From: Acarospora socialis
Taxonomy: Eukaryota > Ascomycota > Lecanoromycetes > Acarosporales > Acarosporaceae
Assembly (NCBI GenBank): GCA_025617375.2
Contig: JAMYGW020000003.1
Coordinates: 2,108,001-2,172,000, forward strand
DNA: 64,000 nucleotides
Direction of reading: 5' to 3'
Part shown: positions 1-12,783 of the stretch, in pieces
Layout: the number at the start of each line of letters is the position of its first letter
Numbering within the stretch: position 1 is the stretch's first letter
Notes under the pieces: model-generated
Told to the model about the DNA's origin: nothing
What the model saw: only the letters and a program-made list of their open reading frames with translations
The model's database searches: none
Made by a program: the position numbers and the translations under genes

Positions 1-619
1 GATCGCAGACAGACAGCAGCCACTTCGGCTTCTATGCCCCCGACAGTCCATGGAGTATCATACCTCCTTACTCTTCCAGACTTCCGGCGGCTGGTCGGCT
101 CAGAAGGAGGAGGAGTGGCTTATGACGAAATTGTCGTTGATGCTGTCAGCCTATCCCAAAACGAACCAGGGAGAATTCAAGCCCGTACACTAGTCGCAAA
201 GTATCCTTGGAGACCTAATGCAGCTCCGAGTGAGCGATATTCTGTAAGTAGCCACCGCTCCTTGCAGACTTACTACTGAGAACCTCCAGGGCTTGTTGCA
301 AGATGGCGCAGCCGAACGAAAGTTACCTCAGGCGTACCAAGACTATCTCAAATCTTTGCCATGCTACAAACAAAATCCTGCGACACTGGCAATGATCGGT
401 TCCGCTACGTTTCTATGGGTTGGGCGGAGAGCTGTCCGCTTCCTTGCGACGAACGTGAAAGCTTCACTAGACGAGGACGGGAATTGTCCTCCTTGGTGGA
501 GTACCATTATTTATGTGGTTTACTCGGCGATGTGGTTCTGGCATGATTATGCCCATCGTAGAGTATTCGGTCGCGGTGACGGCGGAAAGTTGAGCTATGG
601 AGCGGCAAGGTTGCTGTAG
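1..619 (+). CDS. gliK: gamma-glutamylcyclotransferase, GliK-like (5' partial)
   Basis: The 5' end lies outside the window; the frame is open from base 1. One intron at 244-289 joins the exons. The motif HGVSYLL followed by VGSEGGGVAY is the central strand and active-site glutamate region of the fungal gamma-glutamylcyclotransferase fold. The C-terminal part (SATFLWVGRRAVRF, then WWSTIIYVVYSAMWFWHDYAH) is hydrophobic, as in GliK-type proteins, which suggests membrane association. In ETP pathways GliK removes the gamma-glutamyl group from the glutathione-conjugated diketopiperazine; that is family knowledge. The neighbouring GliJ-like dipeptidase acts on the same intermediates, which supports the call. 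The N-terminal substrate loop cannot be seen. What remains has no internal stop. Confidence 0.8.
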
Positions 620-848
620 ATCCCAAGATTGTACTCTATGTAGGGCATCGTGCGTGAGACCAGTAATCCAAGGAAAGGGTTAGAATGCCAAGGTGCTCTT
701 CGGGCACCGAAGTGAAGAGATGTTTTTCAAGCGCCAACAATATAAAAACGCCTTTTAACCCTTCTTCAATGCATTGTTGGATTACACATACGCATACCCT
801 AGGCTTAGCTCATCAAGGAATCTAGCTGGAAGAGAGTTCCGCGAAATC

Positions 849-2310
849 ATGGAGGAATTTGTCGCGCGAGCAGAGAACCTTATGCGACTGGTGCCTTTGA
901 TAGGTATGATTGAGGGCCGCGAAATGCTCTTCCCCAATGCGTCCAGATGCTGTATACTTATCTTTTTAGATGGTCATAACGACTTTCCATATATGATCCG
1001 GGGATGGTACGGAAGTTATCCAACTCGACCTGATTTCGGGATAGAGGATATGCCCATCGGACAGACCGACTTGTCCAGACTAAGGAGATCCAATCTTGGA
1101 GGACAATTTTGGAGCGCTTTCGTACCGTGGTAGGACACGTGCAGTCTCCAATTAATTGACTGTCAGAAGTAACGGTAGTAACGTCTTGAAAGCGCGAAAG
1201 ATGACCAGGCGTCATCCCGTTTGCAAGTTTTGAAGAGCACGATCGAGCAGATTGACCTCATCCATCAAATGATCCAGTGCAACCAAGACATACTTGGTCT
1301 TGCAACAAGCGCCGAGGACATATGGAGGCATCATCGCTCTCGACGCATCGCAAGCTTGATCGGTGTTGAAGGTCTCCATCAGATTGTAGGAAGCCCCAGC
1401 ATATTGAGAGCATACCACAGATTAGGTGTTCGGTATATCACTCTCAATCATGATAGCAGCAATGAGTATGCCGACTCAGCCGTGAGTTCTCAATCATTTT
1501 TTGATCAAGGGCCCACTTACTAACCCTCGTGCTTTTAGACTTCCGAGTTCGAGCTGCACGGAGGCCTTTCTGATAGTGGTGTTAGACTGCTGATGGAAAT
1601 GAACCGGATCGGAATGTAAGTACAATTCATGACTTTGAAATGGACGACAAACTGAACAACAGCCAAGGATTGTCGATTTGTCTCACACAAGTCACGCTTC
1701 ACAAAGACAAGCTCTGGAGGTTGCCGCTGCCCCACTGATCTTTTCACATTCGTCGTGGTAAGCCATCTTTGAGTCGTGGGTGTCCTTCGGCGTTGCTAAT
1801 ACCTTCAGCTATACCATCCGCAACCACCCAAGAAACGTCCCCGACGACGTCCTAGATGCCCTGAAACTCAATGGGGGTATTATCATGATATGCTTCCTAC
1901 GAGACCTAACGGCGCCGGATGGCCCAGCCGGCTCAGGCCCGACCTCAAAGAACGTTGCTGACCACATCGAATATGCTGGAAAGAGAATTGGCTATGAGCA
2001 CGTCGGGATCGGCTCCGATTTCGACGGCATGCTCGAAGGACCCGAAGGTTTGGATGATGTGACTCATTTTCCCCTCCTAATTGCAGAATTACTGAGAAGA
2101 GGCTTGTCTGAGAGAGACGTGAGCCTTGTGATGGGCTTGAACATCATTAGAATACTCGAAGAGGTGGAAGCCCATGCAGCCAAGGCTATGAAAGACGCAA
2201 AAGCGCCGTTGAATAACGTCATCGAGTCCCCATGGAGTGAACCGCAGAAGCAACTGCTGATATCAAAGAATCATCAGAGGAAGGCCAATCTCGTCACGGA
2301 CAGAGACTGA
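849..2310 (+). CDS. gliJ: membrane dipeptidase (peptidase M19), GliJ-like
   Basis: Five introns (904-969, 1130-1192, 1482-1538, 1616-1667, 1758-1808) leave 391 codons, a whole number, giving a protein of 390 residues, usual for M19 dipeptidases. Visible motifs: [15 protein letters not shown] (zinc-binding HxD near the N terminus), [46 protein letters not shown] (metal-site histidines), the PRNVPDD stretch, and GIGSDFDGM near the end. The start at 849 is the first ATG of the open exon, with [23 protein letters not shown] in frame across the first intron (shown as two parts). No signal peptide is evident, as in cytosolic GliJ. In ETP biosynthesis this enzyme cleaves the Cys-Gly bonds of the glutathione adduct after GliK action. 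It lies 229 bases after the GliK-like gene on the same strand. It looks intact. Confidence 0.9.
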
Positions 2311-2891
2311 GAAGAACTTTGTATTCAAGCTCTGAGAGACGATCACTGCTGAATATCAACTATATATACCTTGTTTAGTGACGGGTTGGGCCATACTCAA
2401 GAGCACAGATAAGTGTACTTGATCTAGGCTGGGTCGGCAGGTGACTTTTCGAGTTGCCAGTAAAGTAGCCGGAATCATTCACAAGTGATCTCAGGGTCTT
2501 ACTAAATAGATGTTACTATGGGATCATGAAGTTCGCGCAGCAAAACCCGCAACGCAACATTTCGAAGCATCGTGGGAAAGTCTCGCGTTTCGGGTAACAG
2601 AGCCGCACCCGTGTCGGTCCGTGCACTACCCCACTACCTACCCGCAACCGTTGCAATACTCTACTCTACCCGTACACTCTTGATCTCTATTGTAAACAGT
2701 TGATATACGAAGACAACAGCTGATTCAATTGTAATTTTGAAAGAAGGAGCCACTTCTAGTAGTTGTAACATTACCAATGATCAAGTATCAGAGTTGACTT
2801 AGGCATATGCTGCCGCTTACGGTATCACCCATCGCGAAACACTAAGCCCTCGGTCCTTGTACAGAACTCCAAAAGGTTGTTGGGTTTCCAC
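2311..2891. other. convergent intergenic space
   Basis: A 581-base space between the 3' ends of the dipeptidase gene (+) and the AtaL-like gene (-). I see no open frame with family similarity, no tRNA and no repeat with another copy in the window. It presumably holds both 3' UTRs and terminators. Confidence 0.5.
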
Positions 2892-3522
2892 TTAATGACC
2901 TAACTTCTCATCCTCAGCCCTCCAGATCTTCAGCTTATCTTCTCGCTTCCATCCACGGACGCTATTCACCCCATCCCTACACGCTTTGCGGGCGAGCTCC
3001 GTATATTCTTTTTGAACCTGTTTGGCCCTCTCACTCCCAGGATCAATCCCCGGCACCTTGAGTTCGTAGGATGCGGTGAAGTACAGGTCAGAATCATCGC
3101 TCGAGTCGACTCCGGCGTCGCGAGTCATCAGAATTGTTGTTTTGGCTCCCGCCCCGATGGTCTTGGCTTCAATCTACGAGAGTCAGTTCCGTGATCGAAC
3201 GCGAAGAGATGGAGTGGCTAAGAGACCATACCGAAAGACCTTCAGCAAGGACGACTTCCTGGTCGAGAGTCGTACCCTTCTTGGTGTGGACAGCGCCCTC
3301 GCCTACCGTCAGGCGGCGGACGAATTCGTGACTGGTGCCGCTCAGGATTTCGCATTTCTCAATGTAGCTGGCAAAGTCGTTGGGGTGGCGAGCTCCATGC
3401 TTGATGCCTGTCCAGAGTTCATCTGGCGAGAGATGATCCTTGTCGTCAGGCGCATAGCCGGTATTGACCGGTATCGTAAAAGCCACATTGCATGAAAACA
3501 CAACGTCAGATTCCGAGCCCAT
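2892..3522 (-). CDS. ataL: AtaL-like protein (DUF1857 family)
   Basis: Two exons, 3522-3232 and 3173-2892, split by a 58-base intron, give 190 residues. The pattern VAFTIPVN, then LSPDELWTGIKHGARHP, then CEIL, then EFVRRLTVG and VHTKKGTTLDQEVV matches the DUF1857/AtaL-like family, small proteins with a START/SRPBCC-like lipid-binding fold. The C-terminal half, with DLYFTASYELKVPG, continues the beta sheet, and a final helix follows (residues ~150-190). The name comes from the acetylaranotin cluster of Aspergillus terreus; members recur in ETP clusters, though their exact role is not settled. Transcribed away from the NRPS, toward the dipeptidase. The frame is whole. Family assignment is from memory of the motif pattern. 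Confidence 0.75.
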
Positions 3523-4559
3523 AGCGAAGAATGACCAAATTCACGTAACAGCGCGTTTGAGGTTCTCCCTTCTACTGCAAAGCGAGGATGGGAGCATCGA
3601 GTCAAGAAGACGCAAGCCTATATTTATTCGCAGACCCGGCGACAAAAACTCATGTTGTGTCTGGGAAGGCAGAAGCTCGGTATCGGGCCCAAAGCTGCGG
3701 TGCCCGTAAGAAGGGAAGCGCGGCTGACTTCCCTCTGTGCTAGGAAGATCCATTCCATACAAGGCATCAAGGCAAAATACGAGAAAACCTCCCGAGAGTC
3801 CGAGTTCTTCGAAATAGCGCGCACTGCCGGCATCCTCGTCAACGTGCCAGTGGCATTCTCTGAGTCAGCCTTACGGGTTAAGATCCATCTTGCCCTACCA
3901 TTTTACAGAGACCGATACGCCGTTTGACAGGGTAGCTTCTACCACTTGGGGCAGCATAAGCAATTTGCGAATTCAGTCGGACCGGGCAGGGCACGGCGCA
4001 TTCTCAGGAGTCTGGTCATGGTGTACTTCGTACACTTGTCTGACCAGGAAGCCGATGGACCGCCTTCAGCAGAGTTCTTGTCATGGACCCGCGAGAGGCG
4101 TATAGAATCTCTCTCAGCAAACCACCGAGATTCTCCTTCAAGCATATGCGACATTTTTGATGGCTTCCGGCGCAAAACCCCGCCTACTCCTACTCGCACC
4201 GATACTGCAGCCAGTGTTCCGTCCTCAGTTGAGACACTGATAGACCTGGATGTAGTGTCAACTACGGGCAACGTGGCACTTCTTCCGTTGGGTCCATGAT
4301 CGACTACGGGGTCCTTACGTACGAGATATTGTTACTAGTTTTGAGACATTGTCATGTCATCGGAAAACGTGGATGCAGGGTAATTGTATATATTGCTGTA
4401 ATTAGAAACTTATACATCATGCTTCCTCATCGTGCAACACTTCTCTTATGCAATTTTCCTCCCATATCTCAGTCCTTCCACTACTCGAGGCTCCTATTAC
4501 CCTGTTTGGTATTCTAGTTTGATGATACTAAGAGTCTGAAGCTTTGTGACCTCTTCAAG
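3523..4559. other. divergent intergenic space between AtaL-like gene and NRPS
   Basis: About 1 kb between two divergently transcribed cluster genes, so both promoters must lie here. Open frames of up to 117 codons occur on both strands (e.g. 3946-4299 +, 3939-4271 -), but none shows a recognisable domain, so I do not call a gene. The last 260 bases before the NRPS are richer in A+T. Confidence 0.5.
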
Positions 4560-7500
4560 ATGTCCGCTGTCTTTCATGAGGAGCTGGGTACTGTTTTAAA
4601 CAGAGATGTAGCCGAAGTGGACTATGAGCGGAGTTTTGTTGAGAATGGCGGTCACTCTCTGGCTGCGATTGCCCTTTCAACCGCCTTGAAGAAACGATGC
4701 GTTTCAGTCAGCACGGAGTCGATTCTCGTATGCAGAAGATTATCGGATCTTTTGCGAACAGTGAAATCTAGTCCCCCTGACGATGAAGATGAGCACGTGG
4801 TCAACCAAGACTCGTTACGGTCAACGTCAGCGGCTTCAAATCAGAGTCGATCAGATCACAATGCCGCAGAGTCGACACCGACGACCTCTGGTATCGGTGG
4901 CGGCCCGAAAGCCTCGTGGCTGAGCAAGAGCACTATGAACAGAGCAAGCGAGACCGGTTTGCAGACTCCACCAGCGAGTCCAGCGATACGCTCTGAAGAG
5001 CGAGTGCATCCACGTATACAGAGATCTGGTTGTCGCACGCCGGGTACAAATCCTCCTCCAAGTGGATATTTCGATCCTCAACCCTTGCCGACGTCGCAGA
5101 GCCTCGATCACTGGAGCAGAACGCCATCCCCTGTGCAATCCGTGGCGACTAGCGACAGATTTGTGCCTCAGGCAGCCGCTATTGAAACCGATCAGCGGCC
5201 TGTTGAACCTACCGCAGCGGATAACTCCCTTGGTATCTTCACAGAGATGCAGCTGTCTCTCATTCACAGTAGCATGAAATATCCAGGGAGCAACATCGTC
5301 CACTATTGCGAGACTTACGCCTCAGAGTATGTTCCTCTTATGAGAATGGCATGGCAAACGGTAACGGCTCTTGAGCCCATTTTCCAGACCACGTTCCCAG
5401 AACAGCTTGTTGGAGCAAATCAACCACATTTCGTCTGGGACGAGGTCCATGCTGAGAACCAGGGGGATTACAATTTCTTGGTTGAAGAGGCCTTCCGTGC
5501 CACGGCTATTGGGCACCACTTTCGGGTTGTCACGTGGAAAGGACCTCTCGGACGAAGTCGCTCAACGATTGTTTGGAGCGTCCATCACGCTCTCATTGAC
5601 GGATACTCCGCAACACTCGTATTTGAGAAGGTCCGGAGAGTTGTGGTTGGCTTGCCAGTGAAGGCTGGCCCACCATTCAATGAGGTTGCAGTAGCACTCC
5701 GAGAATTTCAGAAGGCGAACAAGGGAGATGGTGATGCATTCTGGCGCAGGGAGCTGGAACAGTTCAGTGGTGCGAGGGGAGACCTGATCCTCCCTGTTCC
5801 CATTGAATCTCCAGAGATCTGCGCCTGCGACGAAACTTCCGTCTCGCTTCAGGACGAGTATCATGACATATCAAAGACGGCACAGATGTATGGTGCCACT
5901 CCGGCATCTCTATTCCATGCTGCTTGGGCTCTGGTCTTATCGATATATACCGATTCCGATACAGTTGTCTTTGGGTCTGTCTTTTCAGGGCGGAATTTAT
6001 GTGTGGATGGCATTGAAGACACCGTAGGTCCGATGGTCAACACGTTACCAGTTTGTGTCTACTTAGATAAGAATATAAGCTCTCAAAGCTTTGTCCGTTC
6101 CGTTTTTGAGAAGATGATCGAGCTCAGCAACTTTCACTGGACCACACCGGAAAATGGCTTTTCTCGCCAATTTGATACAGCGCTTGCCAGTAAGTATCCC
6201 ACTTTCACTGTTGACTATTCTCTGCTGAAACCAATATTTAGTGCAGTTTGGACCAATTCAAGAAAGATCTAGCCATCCTGTGGCTCCTATGGAGAGACCT
6301 AAGAGCAAACAGATCACAGACATTCCTCTGAGTGTCGCCATCGACGACGACGGAGTACTTCATCTGCAGTATGCGACTTGCCGCTTCAGCCGTCAGAATG
6401 CAGAGCGCATCGGAGAGATCTTCAAGCGGGCAATTTTCTCCCTTCTCCACCCACATGCGACCCTGAGAGACACTCTGCAAGGCTTGTTGTCAGTACCAAT
6501 GCTTACGAAGCTCAGAGAAAACGGTAACTGCATCTCCGGACTGACCACGCGACCGTCGATCAAGGATGACCTTGTAACCATATTCGAGAGGGCCGTCAAG
6601 CATGTGCCAGACAATGTGGCCATCGAGAAAGGTGACGTAACACTCACGTACAGGGACCTAGATGCTGCCGCTGGCAAGTTGGCAGCAAATCTGAGCGCCT
6701 ATGTTGACCCAGGGGATGTTGTGTGTGTGCATTCAGACCGATCCATTGGCTGGATTACCGCAATTTATGCCATCCTAAAGTTAGGAGCTGTTTACTCTTC
6801 CATGGACGTCGCACTCCCTTCGGATTTGAAAGATGCAATGTTCAATTCAGCCGGTGCGAAAGCATTTCTTGTCCCTGAAAAGCGACAGCAGATAAGCAAG
6901 CCCAAATCGTGTGGTTTGGTTGTGGCCGTCGACGAAGTTTTGCACGACTCTTCCGACGTACCAGTTCAGCACAGGACGTCGTCACGCCCTGCTGATGCCG
7001 CATATTTGTGTTTCACGAGCGGCTCGACGGGAGCACCGAAAGGAGTTCTCTGTACACACGAAGGCCTTGTCGCTTTTCAGCGAGATCTTGAAGTCCGTCT
7101 CTTCGCTCAGCCAGGACGAAGAATCTCGCAAGTCATGTCAGCTGCCTTCGATGGCAGTATACATGAAATATTCTCGGCGCTTAGCTATGGAGGTACATTA
7201 TTGCTGCCCGACGGCTCTGAGATGTTTGGTGTCTTGAGTAAAGTGGACTCTGCTATTCTCACGCCCTCAATCGCAAGGGTTCTCGATCCTGCAAACTACC
7301 CAAACTTGAAGGCGGTATGTTACACAGCTGCAAAAATCGTCATCTAGCACGCACTCAATGCGTCGACTAACACTTGATAGGTTTATCTTGTTGGTGAATC
7401 TGTCCCGCCAGCTGTCGCCAATGTGTGGGCCCGTCGTCCTGGATTGGCGTTGTACAACATGTTCGGACCGACTGAAGCAACTTGTGGTGCTACAATCAAA

Positions 7501-9678
7501 AGATTGCTTCCAGATGAGCCAATCACTATTGGTCCTCCGAACCCATCGACGAGGCTCTATATCTTGGACAGAAATCAGAACCTTCTTCCACCTGGTGCTA
7601 TTGGTGAGATCTATCTTGCTGGTGTACAAGTCGCACGAGGCTATATTGGTCTACCCGATGTCACAGCAGAAAGGTTCCTGCCCGATTATATTTGCACGAT
7701 AGGTGAGATGATGTACAAGACCGGTGACCGCGGATACTGGACTGAAGAAGGCGAGGTCGTGTGTATTGGACGGAATGACCGCGAAATAAAACTGCGCGGA
7801 TTCCGTCTTGACATGAACGATCTAGAGATTCGTATCGCCAGGGCAGATTCGCAAGTCGGAGCAGTCGCTGTTGCGCCAAAGGATGACCAGCTTGTCGCCC
7901 TGGTTCAACCGGCGTCTGTAAATGTTTCCCTTCTCAAGGCTAAAATCGCTGAGAAGTTGCCACAATATGCTATACCTGCGCAAATCCTCACCACCGAAGA
8001 ATTGCCCATGACCGGAGCCGGCAAGATCGACTACAAAGCCGTTGTCAGGCTCTTCTCTGCGGGATCACAGCCATTGGCGAACCTCAGTACAGCAACGCAA
8101 AAACGGGTAGCCGTTGCATTCCGCTCTGTGTTGAGAATTGAAAAGCATGATCCTTTGTCGGCCAGCAGCAGCTTTACCGAACTTGGAGGCACATCTTTGA
8201 TGCAGATCTCCTTATCGTCAACCCTCACAAGGGATTTTGGCCTCCAAATCCCACTGCGCCTGGTTATCGAAAGAGACAATCTAGGATTCTTGGCGGAGGC
8301 AATTGATTCGATGCAAGACGAAAGACGACCTCAGATCCAACACCGTCGCATCCTTGGTGATCAGCAAGTGTCCCCGACAGAGAAGGAGTGGCTCGAGAAG
8401 TATGACCTCGATGCGGGTTCTTCGAGCTTTAATGTTTTCTATGCATGCAATTTCACACCAGGAACCATAGACAGGAAAAGGCTCACGCAGGCTTTCAATG
8501 CTGTCTTGGCAAGGCATTCCATGTTTCGCAGCAGATATGTATCAAAGCGAGGCAAGAGAGTGACACGATCTTATTCAAACTGCGCGCCTAGAGCCGAACA
8601 GGTAAAGAACATCTCCGTGTGGATGGAAGCAAATCGACCATTCCAGCTCGGCCAAGCCGACCCAGTGAGAGTCTTCGTCAGCGAAGACAACATGATGGTC
8701 ATTATGAGCCACATTGTCGCCGATTTTACCACTTTGGAAGTGTTTCTTGCAGAAGTTGGCGCCGTATACCAAGGCCAAGCACTTCAGCCACCTGCGAAGT
8801 CTTACAGACACTCAACGGTATGGTACGAGGTCGCCCCACCGTGCTACTTGAAATGGTGGGCGGAATATCTTGCGGATGCACCCAAGGAACCCATGATTCT
8901 GAAGCCTGATCAAGAACGCAGCGGTTACCACGGCACGTCAGTCATCTCCGAAATCCCAGCTGCCATATACAAGAAGATGCGAAGCTATTCAACGGCAAGA
9001 AGGACCTCCCTTCAGCAATTGGCGATGGCTGCGGTCGCCCTTAGCCTGTCAGACGAGCTTCCGAGCGTGGACATAGTCCTCGGAAGTCCATATGCTAATC
9101 GGCCTACGGAAGAGGACCGCACTGTTATTGGTTTATTCCTCGAACCGCTGCCGGTTCGGATCACCTATGACCCAGCGAAGTCGGTGGAAGATGGCGAAGT
9201 GCCTAAGCTTTCATTCCTGCAGACTGTCCGGAAGTCCACCCAGGCAGCGCTTGCACATGCCATCCCGTGGCACCAGCTGCTGGAGCACCTTGGCGTCGAA
9301 CGCAACTTCCCATCGCATCCACTCGTCGATACTGTGGTCTCGTTCCACGACATAGGCCAGACTTCCAAGCTGGGCCCCTTCATACCAGGCATGAGACCAT
9401 GCTTCGTCTGGTCCGAAGGGGCAAAGTTCAAGCTTATGTGTGAGTTTAACGCATACTCCGAGGAAAAGCTTATGATGCGACTGGAGTACGACACCGACGT
9501 GTTTACGCGAAGTGAGATCCGGAAGATTGGAGGGCTGATCACACGTGCATTAATGTTACTCGTAGAGGAGTTGCCGTTCGAGGAATTGAAAGCGAACCCG
9601 ACAGGTGTAGAAGATGACGATTTTGAGGGTGAATTGAATCCTGCTCAGATGTTTGGGACGGAGATCTGGGAACTGTAA
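4560..9678 (+). CDS. gliP: non-ribosomal peptide synthetase, GliP-like, parts T-C-A-T-C
   Basis: Two introns (6190-6241 and 7315-7380) leave 1,667 codons in one open frame. Parts in order: a thiolation domain at the very start (FVENGGHSLAAI, serine 33); a Ser/Pro/Thr-rich linker (~75-225); a condensation domain (~225-640, VHHALIDGYS near residue 342); an adenylation domain with AYLCFTSGSTGAPKGV, NMFGPTEATCGAT, YKTGDRGYW, RNDREIKLRGFRLD and TGAGKIDYKAV; a second thiolation domain (FTELGGTSLMQ); and a terminal condensation-type domain with SHIVADF in place of the usual HHxxxDG. GliP-type synthetases join two amino acids into the diketopiperazine core of ETP toxins. The frame looks whole, but the protein is clearly shorter than GliP (about 2,100 residues), so it may be a reduced copy. 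The start used is the first ATG after an in-frame stop. Confidence 0.85.
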
Positions 9679-10397
9679 GGGACGTGCTTGCCAGAGGAAT
9701 GACCGTGAGGTCTGCAATACACTGTACTACTGCACAAAAGCTCTCAGTAGTTTTCAACTGGTTGCACTTGGCGAGTGTATTATTCTATAAGATCTGCAAA
9801 GCCAAATGTTGTCCCCTATTTCCTTAGAGTTCTATAGAAAACGAAGGCGCTATCACGTGACTATGAACTAAGCATCAGTATCTGGCCGACGCTTTAAGCA
9901 ACAGATCAGCCTCCCTCGGGCCCGGGACGATGAGTATCATTACTATCTCTACGACTGATAGCCAACGAGATTCCTACCGCCCAATTCCGAATGCAGGGTT
10001 CATCGGTCGCGAACCTCATACTGTCCTACGACGATGCAAGAGATCTGCCGGCCTGTATTGAAGGGGCCGCTCTACCGGCGTTCTTGACTTTTCGGCCACC
10101 TTGCCACATCAAAGTTATACACGACCTGCAGGAGAAAATCCTTTTAAATCTGGAAGTCTTGGTCCTATCAAGCGATTCGCTCCACAGGAAGATGCGGAAG
10201 ATGGTACGTCTCAGGTCAAAGGCCGTAGACCAGCCACAGTGTACAACACGCACCGCGAAACATTGGCTGGACCTCCTCTGAAGATTTTAGTTTATCATCA
10301 ACAATGGCGACTCTCCCCGCCCAACATTTCAAGGGTTTTGCACCTGTGCACTTTAATTCTACAGACCTTGCTGAGGAAGCTGCCAACAAGCTCGGCG
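9679..10397. other. intergenic space after the NRPS
   Basis: About 720 bases between the NRPS stop and the first ATG of the P450 relic. No recognisable domain is found in the short open frames here. It should hold the NRPS 3' UTR and the old P450 promoter. Confidence 0.45.
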
Positions 10398-12203
10398 ATG
10401 GCTCTAGATACTCTAACCAGCAAGGGCGCTCTCTCGAGCATGCTCTCCTTCTTGACGACTACCAATGTCCTTGTCATCCTTGCAATTTGTGTGGGCGTTC
10501 GGTTGTACCGTCAACATGCAGCACTATCTCAATTCAAGGGTCCGCCAGGCGTTGGAATCTCGAAGAAGTGGCTGCTTTTTGACTGTCTGTGGTCCAGCAA
10601 GATGCATCTGGCGCTGGGTGAGGTGAATAAAAAATGCGGTCAGTATAATCCGTCGCATATTCTGACACCTCAGAGCCAATCATTAACGCATTTCCAAGGC
10701 GACGTCGCCCGCATCGGCCCTAATCATCTTGTCACCTGTAACCCAGACTTAATTCGCCGCATGAACGCCCGTAAGAGTGCGTGGCGTCGGTCCGATTGTA
10801 TACAGGGGCGCGATTCGAGCCTAAAAAAACACCATCATTACTCAGCGGGACGAAACCAAGCACCATGAACTACGCTTGAAGATGGCCGCCGGATACTCCG
10901 GCAAGGAGAATGATCACCTCGACAGCACAATCGATGCCCGTGTTCAGGAGCTGCTCGATCTTATCCGCAACAAGTACCTCAGCTCCAGCTAGAACGGGTA
11001 CCGTCCCATGGACTGGGGCCAGAAGTCCTCGTTCTTCACGCTTGATTCCACGGAAATTGCGTTTGGGTACCCCATTGGGGCCATGGAGAATGACAAGGAC
11101 CCATATGATTTCTTTGGGCTCGTGGAGTCGGCTTTGGTGATGGGATCCGTCATGACCATATACCCGTGGCTTGCTGCATTCTTTCAGACTGAATTCATGC
11201 ATCGTTCGACGGCACCTAAGGCAGACGACTCCAATAAATTTGGAAAGATGATGGGGTAGGTCACATTGAACCCTAGAAGCTGAATGGCTGCTCAATAACG
11301 TCGCAGAGTTGCCAAAGAGGCGGTAAGGAAGCGCTCCGGACCCCACAAGGTCGACCAACGTGACATGCTTGCTGCCTTTCTTCGTCATGGCTTGACACAA
11401 GAAGAAGCAGAGACTGAATCACTTTTGCAAGTGTACGGTGCGCCTCTTGTCCCTACCTCGACAAGAACTGATCAAATACTAGTGTTGCTGGTGGAGACAC
11501 GACGGCAACTGCTTTGAGCGCCACGGTGCTCTACATCTCCAGCAACGCCAAAGTCCAAGCGAAGCTCCGCAGGGAGCTTCACGATGCTGGTCTGATTCCA
11601 AAGAGACCCACATCTTCCATCGTCAGCAATGCAGACGCCAAGAGATTGCCTTACCTACAAGCCTGCATCAAAGAAGGCCTGCGTATACATCCTCCCATCG
11701 TTGGTCTCATGGACAAGATCTCCGGTCCTGAAGGCGATACTCTGCCCGATGGCCGTTACATCCCACCAGAAACTCACGTTGGCTACTGCGCATGGGGTTT
11801 ACAGCGCAATCCTGCCATCTACGGCGAAGATGCCAATGTATTCAGGCCCGAGCGCTGGCTCGAGCACAAGGACGAGGAGGATAAGTGGGCCAAAGAGAAA
11901 AACTTGGAGCTTGTTTTCTCACACGGTCGCTTCACGTGCATGGGCAAGGATATCGCCCTCATGGATCAACAAATGCCTTGCAGAAGTATGTCATCTCATA
12001 TTCATGAGTTGCCCTTCCTATGATTGTCGTCATCATCGAGGGTCATGTAAACGACTAACATCACCGCAGCTGGATCTCCCGCTTCACGCTGAGTGTAGTG
12101 GACCCTACGCATCCGTGGGACAGTCATGCGTACGGTATCTTCGTCAGGAACAATCTTTGGCTTCGGGTTGAGGAAGGCCAGGAAGCGGGTCTGCCAAATT
12201 GAT
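10398..12203 (+). pseudogene. cytochrome P450 of the ETP cluster, fossil
   Basis: A fungal P450 of the ETP-cluster kind (GliC/GliF-like). Parts still readable: an N-terminal membrane anchor (FLTTTNVLVILAICVGVRLY), the proline-rich hinge, the ARIGPNHLVTCNPDLIRRMN region, the I-helix (AGGDTTA), the K-helix ExxR region (CIKEGLRIHPP), the PERW motif and the haem-binding loop FSHGRFTCMG, ending in a typical C-terminal tail. The coding order is preserved and similarity is high along the whole length, so decay is probably recent. The gene is broken, with about three breaks in its first half. It lies between the NRPS and the methyltransferase, a natural place for the tailoring oxidase of the cluster. 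Confidence 0.8.
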
Positions 12204-12783
12204 GAGGACGGTGTCTCCCGTTGCTTGCAAAGTCGCAAAATTTGCAGACTCACGGTTACAGGGAATTTCCAACGGTCACCTGAGAGGACCTCTGCAAATA
12301 AGTTACGCCCGCTTTCACTTTTACTTTTACTTTCATCGACTCTGAGATGTCAATGAATGCGTACTCTGTATCTTTGGAGAAGCTGCAGCATTTGCGGATG
12401 AGCTTTGATCCGAGTAACCGTTTTGTAGTCGCATGGTTCTCTTGTGCGGTTCAATGTCTACTGGGTTACTTATGCCGATCTAGGGCTTTTGGGTTTTGAG
12501 GTTGAGGAAACGCATTTATCTAGTCTCGCTCCCTCAGCTATAGATGTGGGGTTTAGACCTGGACCTTAGGAAATCTGCATCTAAGTCACTTAACGCATCT
12601 CTGTTCCAAAAGAGAGCTTCAGGGTCTTTCGGATTGAAATGCCACTATTCTATCTAGCTTCGTATACGAACCGTGCCGCAACGACTTTGATCTTGCGGAC
12701 GCTGTTCTAGCCTTTTCTCTTTGACAACACTATCAGCAATACGCAGATATGTTTTTTACGGGTCTATGCTGCAACAACTGTCC
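12204..12783. other. convergent intergenic space
   Basis: About 580 bases between the end of the P450 relic (+) and the end of the methyltransferase gene (-). Only short open frames without recognisable domains; no repeat found. Confidence 0.45.

Noticed and set aside
3946-4299. Plus-strand frame before the NRPS as a small gene or further NRPS part
   Set aside because: No domain motif is present and an A+T-rich stretch with stops separates it from the NRPS start.
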